The notes under the pieces: model-generated
Told to the model about the DNA's origin: nothing
Seen by the model: only the letters and a program-made list of their open reading frames with translations
The model's database searches: none
Made by a program: the position numbers and the translations under genes
Assembly: GCA_001599915.1 (NCBI GenBank)
Contig: BCIG01000006.1
Span: forward strand, 620,001-684,000
Direction: 5' to 3'
DNA: 64,000 bases
From: Symbiotaphrina buchneri
Taxonomy: Eukaryota > Ascomycota > Symbiotaphrinales > Symbiotaphrinaceae
In this document: piece by piece, positions 57,026 to 64,000 of the stretch
Position numbering within the stretch: position 1 is the stretch's first letter
How the letters are laid out: each line of letters starts with the position of its first letter

Positions 57026-58722
57026 TTACATCATAGACATGAGAGAGCTGTTCGCATATGCCTGCAGAAGAAATGATTAGACCTCTCAACAGAGATGAAG
57101 AGAAGAGGACGCACATACCATAGGCTTGATATCAGGATGCGGAACAGCGTCGAATTGGTGAAATTCGAGTTTCAAATCGGGGCCAATATTGATGTATGCG
57201 CCCTTGTTCTCTGTCGAATCGCAATACTTCGGTGCTGAGAAGACTGCCAGAAGTTAGCGAACTATTCGTCTCCTGTGATATGGACAAATTGCACCTGTTA
57301 TGCACTTTCCGTCATGTTCTACCTCATAACCCTCCATCCGTACTTCATGGCTCCGGATGACAGCCTCAAGCCCGTTCTTCTCACAGAACCTCTTCGTAAC
57401 GTCAGGCCCAAATTGCAGCCCGACACCCCGCTTGCTGGGACCACGTCCCGGTCGTTCCTGGGGATCGGTCCATAGCATCTCCATCATGAGGCCGGACTGT
57501 CCAGGTTGGCGCTGCTGATGTCTGTTCAACTTCCGGATATCCTCGAGAGTGACGTTGTCATCGGAGAAGAGACCACCATGTAGGACCAGATATTTCTTTC
57601 CCACCAATGTCGCCAGAGGCAACGCCGAAAAGCTTTCTGAGAAGAGCTTGAACACACGCTCGTTATACTTGGCTTTGCATTCGCCCTCGAAGCCATAGAC
57701 ACGGTTCATGTCATCCGTCTCGTGATTCCCACGGTTGAGGAATATTGCATTCGGATAGAGCCACTTGTAAGCGTACAACAACAAAGCTATTTCAGTTGAC
57801 CAGGATCCACGGTCAACAAAGTCGCCATTGAATAGATAGTGATGGGTGGCGGAAGGGAATCCATTCAGACGGAAAAGCTCCATCAAGTCGAAGTATTGAC
57901 CTGCTGGGTTAGTTTAGCCAGACCAAAGGGCGGCGCCATGACGTACCATGGGTATCGCCACACACAGTCAGTTGTGTGTCTTGATCAACATTGATTTCCA
58001 CCATGGTCGGTTCGTCGTAAACGATTTTCTTGACCGCCAGAATGATCTGGAAGACGTACTTTCTGTGGATCTTCTTCCCGTTCTTGAAACGTTCGATCAT
58101 GTCTTCCACAAACTCCTGCGTCATCTTGTCCTCCAGCCGAAGACCGTCGTACTTGTCGTCCACAACCATAGCATCGAGATCCAACCCCTCTGCGGCAGAG
58201 GGTTCGTCCTCCACCTCTATAGCTTTGAGAAATTCGACCCTCTTGACAATCTTCTCGCATTCTGCAAGTTTCAGACGAGCGTCCTTGTCATTAGGCGCCT
58301 TCTTCACGACGGTTTTGAAGTCTTTGAGCGCTTCCCGTGCGTTAAGGATGGCAGTGTTCGCAATGGCTCGTCGATAGTATGCCTAGAGGTGAAATGAGCA
58401 CAGATACGGTACAGACGAGCTATCATTTCAAACCTTGACGTAGCCAGGATCAAGTTCTATGGCCTTGGTGGCGTCTTCTATAGCAAAACCGTAGGCTTCT
58501 AATTTGATATTTGCCTTTGCAATTGTCATCTGAAGGCGGCCCTTGCAAGTTATGATACATATTCCTCGTATCTTACCTGCGCCCTGTTGCAGTAGAATGA
58601 CGGCTCATTGGGGTTCTTCTCAATAGCCTTCGTATTACTGAGTAGTCCACAGCAGTGGGCCAGTCATGCTCAGCAAAGGCTTTATTGCCTTTCAGCTTGA
58701 GTTCCTGCGCTTCGTCTGCCAT
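57026..58722 (-). CDS. PPT1: Ser/Thr protein phosphatase 5 (Ppt1), TPR-containing
   Basis: PP5-family phosphatase acting with Hsp90. About 475 residues in six or so exons. Three TPRs (residues about 8-115) start with LKLKGNKAFAEHDWPTAVDY, then TKAIEKNPNEPSFYCNRAQ, ANIKLEAYGFAIEDATKAIE and KAYYRRAIANTAILNAREAL. Catalytic blocks: GDTHGQYFDL (split by an intron near 57900-57945), GDFVDRGSWS, RGNHETDDMN, HGGLFSDD, IRSHEV and SAPKYCDS. The last exon (about 57026-57060) gives AYANSSLMSMM. Odd: between VDY and TKAIE, positions 58634-58641 carry 8 bases that put the two halves of TPR1 in different frames with no usable intron, so the frame is broken or misread here. Divergent from SPT4. Confidence 0.9.
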
Positions 58723-59190
58723 CGTGAGGGGCGTGTGATCTCTTAGCAGAGTGTAATTGCACAAATGCGATCGAGCTGAGGATAACTGGATTGGAAATGC
58801 TCGCGTGCTTGTTCCGAACCCACTCGAAGCAGCCTTCAGATATGAACGAAGGTCCTACCAGGCCCAAAATGCAATGCTGAAAAGAATGAGCCCCCGTAGT
58901 GATAGACCAGAGTCGTAGTATGGGCCCTTCGCGCGACGGTTTTGTACAGAAGGGTACGGGCAGGAGAGACGTGGCGTACGGGCTATTCTGATCTCCACAG
59001 GATTCGACAAGGCGCGGTGGAGCACTGTCCGGGACCGGTCCTACTTTGTTCCGGGACGATCCGGTCTAGATCCAACCACACCACTCCGCAGCTCCTTTGT
59101 CCACAGCCTTGCCAGATATAAAGGGGACCCGAGGACTTTCTCCACTCTCCGCCGGATCATCTCCCCCGCATTTCACCTTATTCCACGACC
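58723..59190. promoter_or_regulatory. Divergent promoter region PPT1 / SPT4
   Basis: About 470 bases between divergent starts. A TATAAA at 59117-59122 lies about 70 bases before the SPT4 start. No gene. Confidence 0.5.
59117..59122 (+). promoter_or_regulatory. TATA box of SPT4
   Basis: Perfect TATAAA 69 bases upstream of the SPT4 ATG, in the expected orientation. Transcription start not known. Confidence 0.45.
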
Positions 59191-59750
59191 ATGTCGAGCT
59201 TCTACGTGCCTCCAGGCCAGCAGCGGAGTCTCCGCGCGTGTATGGTGTGCGGTATCGTGCAGACCCAGAACGTGAGTTCCACCTTTCTGCTCTGTCGCCT
59301 GGCAGTCGACCTTCGATTCTGATCGAGCGCTTTGCATCTAGCGATTTCTTCATGAGGGTTGCCCTAACTGTGAAGAATTCTTGAATCTTCGGGGCTCCAG
59401 CGATGCCATACAAGAGTGCACCTCGCAGGTATGGGAGGGTCTCATCGCTCTGGTAGATCCGGCCCAGAGCTGGGTGGCTAGGTGGCAGCGGATGGACAAT
59501 TATGTCAGTGGCACGTACGCTGTCAAGGTCGTGGGACAGGTGGGTGAAATTAACTCTTGTTGCTCTGCAAATATCTGCATTTGGTCCATGGAACTGACAA
59601 GCAGTATCAGCTTCCTGAAGACATAATACAAAATGTCGAAGATGCAGGGATAAAGTATATCCCGTAAGTGTCGGTCAGAACCAGCTCACAGGCGAGTAAT
59701 GCTGACCTCCCGGCAGGAGAGATGGCAGCGAGCAGTCCGACGAGGTTTAA
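59191..59750 (+). CDS. SPT4: Transcription elongation factor Spt4
   Basis: Zinc-finger subunit of DSIF (Spt4-Spt5), which supports RNA polymerase II processivity. About 118 residues, four exons. Exon 1 gives [20 protein letters not shown] with the first CxxC; after an intron, [18 protein letters not shown] supplies the second CxxC. Core: [40 protein letters not shown], then [20 protein letters not shown]. The last short exon gives [10 protein letters not shown] and a stop at 59750. Introns follow QTQN, VVGQ and IP. Divergent from PPT1, convergent with MID1. Confidence 0.95.
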
Positions 59751-60058
59751 GGACAGATTCTCAGGAGTATGTCAGCTCTAACTGGCTCGGAGCATGAGAG
59801 GCGTTTTGTGGGACTTCGGAAAGAGCCCACTACAGGGGTTGTGCTATGGCGTTTGGGAAAAGCAGCGTTTTGCAACTGGCAGTTTGAGCGTTCACAGAGA
59901 ACACTGCATTATCGGATTTCTATCCCGAAAGGGATTCTCAGAGCACAAAGGAGTTCATTGTTGTTGCCGGCTTCCGCAACCGGGTTCTGTGTTACGAGAT
60001 CGCGCTACTCTAGAATGCATGCCACAACACCTGATTTCTTCCGTGGACGACATGTTGT
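59751..60058. other. Convergent 3' region SPT4 / MID1
   Basis: About 310 bases with both 3' regions. No gene seen. Confidence 0.5.
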
Positions 60059-62083
60059 TCAGTAATGTGTCATCCATAACGCAATAAATGTGCCCCCGAG
60101 CAGCGCCGCCATGCCAGGATGAATTCGTGAGCCATCATTCAAGTAGAAGGCCGCTCCCAAATAACTGCAAGTGATGATTCCTTCGTCATTCCGCATTCCG
60201 TAACTCATATTAAGCCATTTCCCCGTTGGACAAGAGAACCCCAGGGCTGCTGGGCAGCTCTGCACGAGGGTATAACACAAATCTGCACATGGTAAGATCT
60301 CTTTGTACGGTCCTGGACGAATATCGTTGTCGATTAGAGGATTGCGCGACTGATTCCACGCCGCGGCCTGGAACTGTGAAGCCTCCAATCCCGCTGCCTC
60401 GGGCGACAAGGAAGTGTTGTTGATAAAGTTCTGGCCGATATTACGCGGCATAAGGTAGCTGAGATTGGAAGAGAAATCCTGACAGCGAGGAATTGTCACA
60501 GCACATAGCCATTGCTTATATGCACTTGCGCAACTAGTGCAATCTCGTGCTAATGAGTACTGTGCGGAGCTGGTGGTGTTGCAAGGTATTTGCTGCAGCG
60601 AATAGGAAAAGGCGTCCCAGTATTGCTTGCTGTTGTTGTCGTAGAGGCTCGCAAGTGATGCCAGGTCGGGGAAAGTGTTGGGATTCGAGGGCACGGCGTA
60701 GGCGACTTCAGAGCAGAAGTCCAGGTTGTATATCACCTGACAGTTTCCGTCTACCTCCAAGTTAGTGTCATGATCACGGTCATCAATAGGAGACGAACCA
60801 GACTTGGTGGTGAAATTCATGGCCTGCCACACCTTGCCACCACCGCCGACTACGCCCCCACCAGAGGCTGTCGAATTACCAGCCATTGCCAACATGCCGT
60901 AGTATGTTGAGCTGCCATTGAGGTTCTGGATATAGAATTGCTCCTTTGGCTTGTTTCCCAAGCCCCGTGTGGTCATGCTTACATCACCATCGTTGCCGGC
61001 GGCGTTCGAAACAGTGATCTGCGCGTATTTTTGAAGACCACAAAATGAGTTTCGTAGGCCATCAATGGCTGTATCGTTTTGATTTTGTGCGAACATCATG
61101 AAGGGAGGAGAGGTGGACATCCATTCTTTGTATACTGGATCGTCTGGTTGCGCCTGGGTTAGGTTATCAGTAATGAGCAATGCCGAGTTTGTGTCGCTGT
61201 CAATGAAGAGGAGGTTTGGGTCGGTTGGGTCGAGGTTGGCTGCGTGATATGGCGCGTCAATCGATGCTGCAAGCTCGTAGTTGTAGATGCCCGTGAAACC
61301 AGTGGCATTGGGCGCGGACACCGTAATATAGACATCTTCACCTTTCGTTGCATTCAGAGTAGCACTTGCGAAGCCACCCTGTGCCTGGACGACGATTTGG
61401 TCCGGACTGGTATTGTCTGGCCCCGGCGTGGCACTATTGGCCGATTGCAAGATATACAACTCAAGCTGCGAAGGTAGTTGCGCGCTCTGCGAACTGTTCG
61501 ACGATGGCTGTAAACATGTGTTGAGCGTGATGTATACTGTCCGTGATGACCCATCCGTTGAGTTCTGCCTCTTCAGAAGCGTCGAAGATGTTCCTTGCTC
61601 CTCCACGTCCGGGTCCACCAGAGCCGCCAAGTTAACTTCCTCAATTGTCCTTTCCGCCCTTTTGTCGACCGTGTTAGGCAGACCTGGGGTGGACGGGAAA
61701 TAGGGACCCCAAACAGTGGCATTGGGAAATACCCAAGCCTGGGACTCCCCAAGTTCGGTATTCAGCAAGGCAGGTGCGTTGTTTGCCAACGCAGTGACAC
61801 CGGCCGGCGCCCTTCCGATAATTCCTCTATCGATCCCCGCAAAATCAGCCTCATAGTACTGATCTTCCTCTTCTACAACCCAGCTGTGCAATACCTCCTC
61901 CTGTTCGTCTCCTTCAAATCCGATTGGCAAGAGCCGGAGGCCATCCCAACCGGGCGACGCTGGTTGCAGCTCGGCGGCTTGAGCACACACTCTTGCATTA
62001 GGCGCATAATGTGTCACGATCCAGGAAATCAACAGCAGTAACAATTGCGAGATTTGCAGGCCGGTGAGATTCGTACGATACAT
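60059..62083 (-). CDS. MID1: Stretch-activated calcium channel subunit Mid1
   Basis: Regulatory subunit of the high-affinity Ca2+ influx system with Cch1 at the plasma membrane. 674 residues, no intron. ATG 62083 opens a signal-peptide-like segment (LQISQLLLLLISWIVTHYA). The middle is a secreted, Asn-glycosylation-rich region (many NxS/T) with Ser/Thr-rich beta segments. The C-terminal third holds the Mid1 cysteine-rich part: CQVIYNLDFCSEVAYAVPS, YSLARDCTSCASAYKQWLC, PRCQDF, LPCADLCYTLVQSCPAALGF. The protein ends in a short hydrophobic stretch (MAALLGGTFIALWMTHY) that may be a GPI signal or membrane anchor. Convergent with SPT4. Confidence 0.93.
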   Translation of the reverse strand: MYRTNLTGLQISQLLLLLISWIVTHYAPNARVCAQAAELQPASPGWDGLRLLPIGFEGDEQEEVLHSWVVEEEDQYYEADFAGIDRGIIGRAPAGVTALANNAPALLNTELGESQAWVFPNATVWGPYFPSTPGLPNTVDKRAERTIEEVNLAALVDPDVEEQGTSSTLLKRQNSTDGSSRTVYITLNTCLQPSSNSSQSAQLPSQLELYILQSANSATPGPDNTSPDQIVVQAQGGFASATLNATKGEDVYITVSAPNATGFTGIYNYELAASIDAPYHAANLDPTDPNLLFIDSDTNSALLITDNLTQAQPDDPVYKEWMSTSPPFMMFAQNQNDTAIDGLRNSFCGLQKYAQITVSNAAGNDGDVSMTTRGLGNKPKEQFYIQNLNGSSTYYGMLAMAGNSTASGGGVVGGGGKVWQAMNFTTKSGSSPIDDRDHDTNLEVDGNCQVIYNLDFCSEVAYAVPSNPNTFPDLASLASLYDNNSKQYWDAFSYSLQQIPCNTTSSAQYSLARDCTSCASAYKQWLCAVTIPRCQDFSSNLSYLMPRNIGQNFINNTSLSPEAAGLEASQFQAAAWNQSRNPLIDNDIRPGPYKEILPCADLCYTLVQSCPAALGFSCPTGKWLNMSYGMRNDEGIITCSYLGAAFYLNDGSRIHPGMAALLGGTFIALWMTHY

Positions 62084-62562
62084 GTGATTGAAGGACTAGC
62101 TCCTGGTTTCGTTGAAAGCGAGGGCGCTCGACAGCTGCAATGTCGATCAGAAGACAACAGGCGTAGTTCCTGGACAGCCGGGCTGGCAGCCGAAGTCAGC
62201 ATGGATAAGCAGATGCGGTCGCTATCATGGTATGTCAGTTGAAGGACCGGTTGTCATTATTCGTAGATATTCACACTGAGCCGTATCAACGAATCAGTAC
62301 GAGGAAAGGGGTCTGTCTCATGTTTAAAGGGAGCATGTGCATCGTCAGCCTAGCTTAGTCACCCGCAGCATAAGGCTTCTCGGCTTGTACACAAGCTATT
62401 CTTAGACCATGGCCCGACGGGTGGATCACGGAGGTAAGCTACATCAAACTTAGGGAAGATAATGCACACGTTATCATACACGGAAACTTTCATTGCATCT
62501 GCAATTTAGCATGCTAGACTATTTTGTACAGATCGGAAAAATGAGGAGAAAATCGAGACTTT
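62084..62562. other. Intergenic, MID1 promoter and GABA transaminase 3' region
   Basis: About 480 bases between two minus-strand genes. It holds the MID1 promoter and, at its right, the 3' region of the aminotransferase. No gene seen. Confidence 0.5.
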
Positions 62563-63940
62563 TCATGACTTGAGCAACTTCTCCACAGCTTCCAGCAAGA
62601 TATCAGCTGCAGGGCACAATCAGTCAGCTCAGCCTGTCCATATCGCGAGTGATACTGAGGGTGGAAAGATGGAATGACTTACCATGATGTTTCTGGAATA
62701 TCAACATCGGCCTCAGACGGACCGCTCGTTCTCCACTACCGCCAATGTTGATTCCAAAGCTCTTGGCCTTTTTCAGGAACTCATCTCTTCGGGGTGAGTC
62801 GAAGGCAATAAAGGTGCCTTGGCCCTTTCCTCTCAAATTCTGGATTTCCTTGGGGTATTGTTGCTGGAGTCGGGCAAGCCCATCATACAGGTAGTCGCCG
62901 ACCTGGGCCGTGTTCTCTACAAGGTTCAGGCGCTCGATTTCCTGGATGATGGCCCTGAATAGCAAGGCGCGTGCGGGGTCGCCCATCCACGTATTGAATT
63001 GACGGTATGCCTTGTTAGGGCGTAAGTCAGGGTTAGCATAGTAGTAGCCGGCCGTCTGAGCCTTCTTCGAAAAGGTCACCATATCGGGAGGAGAGGGAAG
63101 ATCCCAGTGCTCATGCGCCCATAGTTTGCCAGTAGCCCCAACACCAGTCTGGACTTCATCGACGATGAAAAGTATGTTATGCTTCTTGGTGAGCTCCTGC
63201 AGACCACGGAAAAAGGCGGGCGTAGCGTGGTTGTCACCCCCTTCGGATTGGACAGGTTCAATGATGACTGCTGCTACAGGGTTGTGCCATTCTTTGATCA
63301 ACTTCTCAGTCTCCTGTAGGCATCGTTGCTCTTCCCTAGCATTCTCTTCGACATGCTCCTCCAATGGGTACTTTAGCATTGGAAAGGGTGCCTGTGGCCA
63401 GTCAAACGCCGGGATATCGATTTTGTGGATGGGCTTGCTGCGGGTCGTGGAAAGGGTAGCGAATAGACGACCATGAAAAGCTGTACGGAAGGACATGATG
63501 GACATTTGCGGGGACCCAGGGGCTTTATTGTTCATTGTTGAGTCGATTTCCTCTGCGGTGAAGTCAACGTCAGGACCACCTCGCTCCTGCCGACGCTTCC
63601 ACATGAAAGCGGCCTTGTAGGCCAACTCATTGGCATCGGAACCTGCCAATGCTGTGAAAACTTGATCCAAGCCCTTCGGGGCGGCTTTGAGCAGGCCAGT
63701 GCTCAGAATCGAGGCCCAGTCGTGCTGTGGAAAATTTCCAAGTGCCGGTCGGTTGATCAAAGCGCTCGTCATTTCAGGGGACTTCGCTGCAGCTAGTAGT
63801 GAAGGGTTATTGTAGCCAACTGGTATAGATGCAATCTGAGCATAGCTACCCGGCTGTGTCAGTCTATTTTTGTCCACGTAGATCCAAAGGAGGTGTAAAC
63901 TGACACGTCCAACAACACGTTTCCATCGGGGTCAACAATA
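62563..63940 (-). CDS. UGA1: 4-aminobutyrate aminotransferase (GABA transaminase), 5' end outside window
   Basis: PLP-dependent class III aminotransferase converting GABA plus 2-oxoglutarate to succinate semialdehyde and glutamate. About 430 residues are visible. A short exon (about 63907-63940) gives IVDPDGNVLLD; after an intron, GSYAQIASIPVGYNNP follows. Visible blocks: NFPQHDWASIL, ALAGSDANELAYKAAFMW, FHGRLFATLS, VIIEPVQSEGGDNHATPAFF, ILFIVDEVQTGVG (the Asp binding the PLP ring nitrogen), and DMVTFSKKAQTAGYY with the Schiff-base Lys. The last exon gives ADILLEAVEKLLKS and a stop at 62563. An intron occupies the last bases of the window, so the N-terminus, including any mitochondrial presequence, lies beyond 64000. 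Confidence 0.93.
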
Positions 63941-64000
63941 CTACTCGAGGTCAGTCTTCTCCCTTCTGCACGTGATGTCGTGCGCCCTTCCATTCATGGT

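Overview
This is a piece of a filamentous ascomycete (Pezizomycotina) nuclear chromosome. Evidence: short introns (mostly 50-100 nt) with GT..AG ends and CTAAC/CTGAC-like branch points, genes on both strands spaced by a few hundred bases, and proteins whose closest recognisable relatives are fungal (Cut12, Pop8, Mid1, Ycf1-type ABC transporter, Cwc2, Gcn2). The recurrent intergenic word TACTCCGTA/TACGGAGTA and the fungal-specific YDR124W/hrmA-associated family make Eurotiomycetes a reasonable guess, but this is inference. I see no transposon, rRNA, tRNA, CRISPR array or secondary-metabolite cluster. The window looks like conserved core chromosome.

Layout. 0-3.5 kb (-): importin-13/Kap122-like karyopherin. 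4.0-6.5 kb (+): Xaa-Pro aminopeptidase P. 6.9-11.1 kb (+): exocyst Sec8. 11.4-12.3 kb (-): N-terminal amidase Nta1. 13.0-14.0 kb (-): Cbf1-type bHLH factor, preceded by 1.9 kb without a gene. 16.0-21.1 kb (+): Ycf1-like vacuolar ABC transporter. 21.1-23.7 kb: gene-free, rich in TACCTTACCT words. 23.7-25.8 kb (+): YDR124W-like protein. 26.8-31.6 kb (+): Sac3. 32.1-34.8 kb (-): a UBA-SIM-UIM-USP protein that looks like a dead USP25/28-type deubiquitinase. 35.5-36.3 kb (-): Cdc34. 37.0-38.2 kb (+): Cwc2. 38.7-41.0 kb (-): Cut12. 41.5-46.6 kb (+): Gcn2. 47.0-48.6 kb (+): Rbg2. 49.2-50.5 kb (+): Sis1. 50.8-51.7 kb (-): UreF. 52.0-54.6 kb (+): Coq8. 54.7-56.1 kb (-): Ess2. 56.4-56.7 kb (+): Pop8. 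57.0-58.7 kb (-): Ppt1. 59.2-59.8 kb (+): Spt4. 60.1-62.1 kb (-): Mid1. 62.6 kb to the right edge (-): GABA transaminase, 5' end outside the window.

Functional themes. Many genes serve gene expression (Sac3, Cwc2, Ess2, Pop8, Spt4, Cbf1), protein turnover and folding (Cdc34, the USP-like protein, Nta1, aminopeptidase P, Sis1, Ppt1) and nutrient stress (Gcn2 next to Rbg2). They are not an operon; most pairs are divergent or convergent. The most unusual item is the pseudo-deubiquitinase at 32.1-34.8 kb, which keeps the UBA-like, IDLT, UIM and USP-fold features of USP25/28 but has Gly in place of the catalytic Cys and carries a C-terminal PPPY motif. Other points worth checking are a reading-frame break in the first TPR of Ppt1, a two-start arrangement in the aminopeptidase, and a heat-shock element plus a GATA-site cluster ahead of Sis1.
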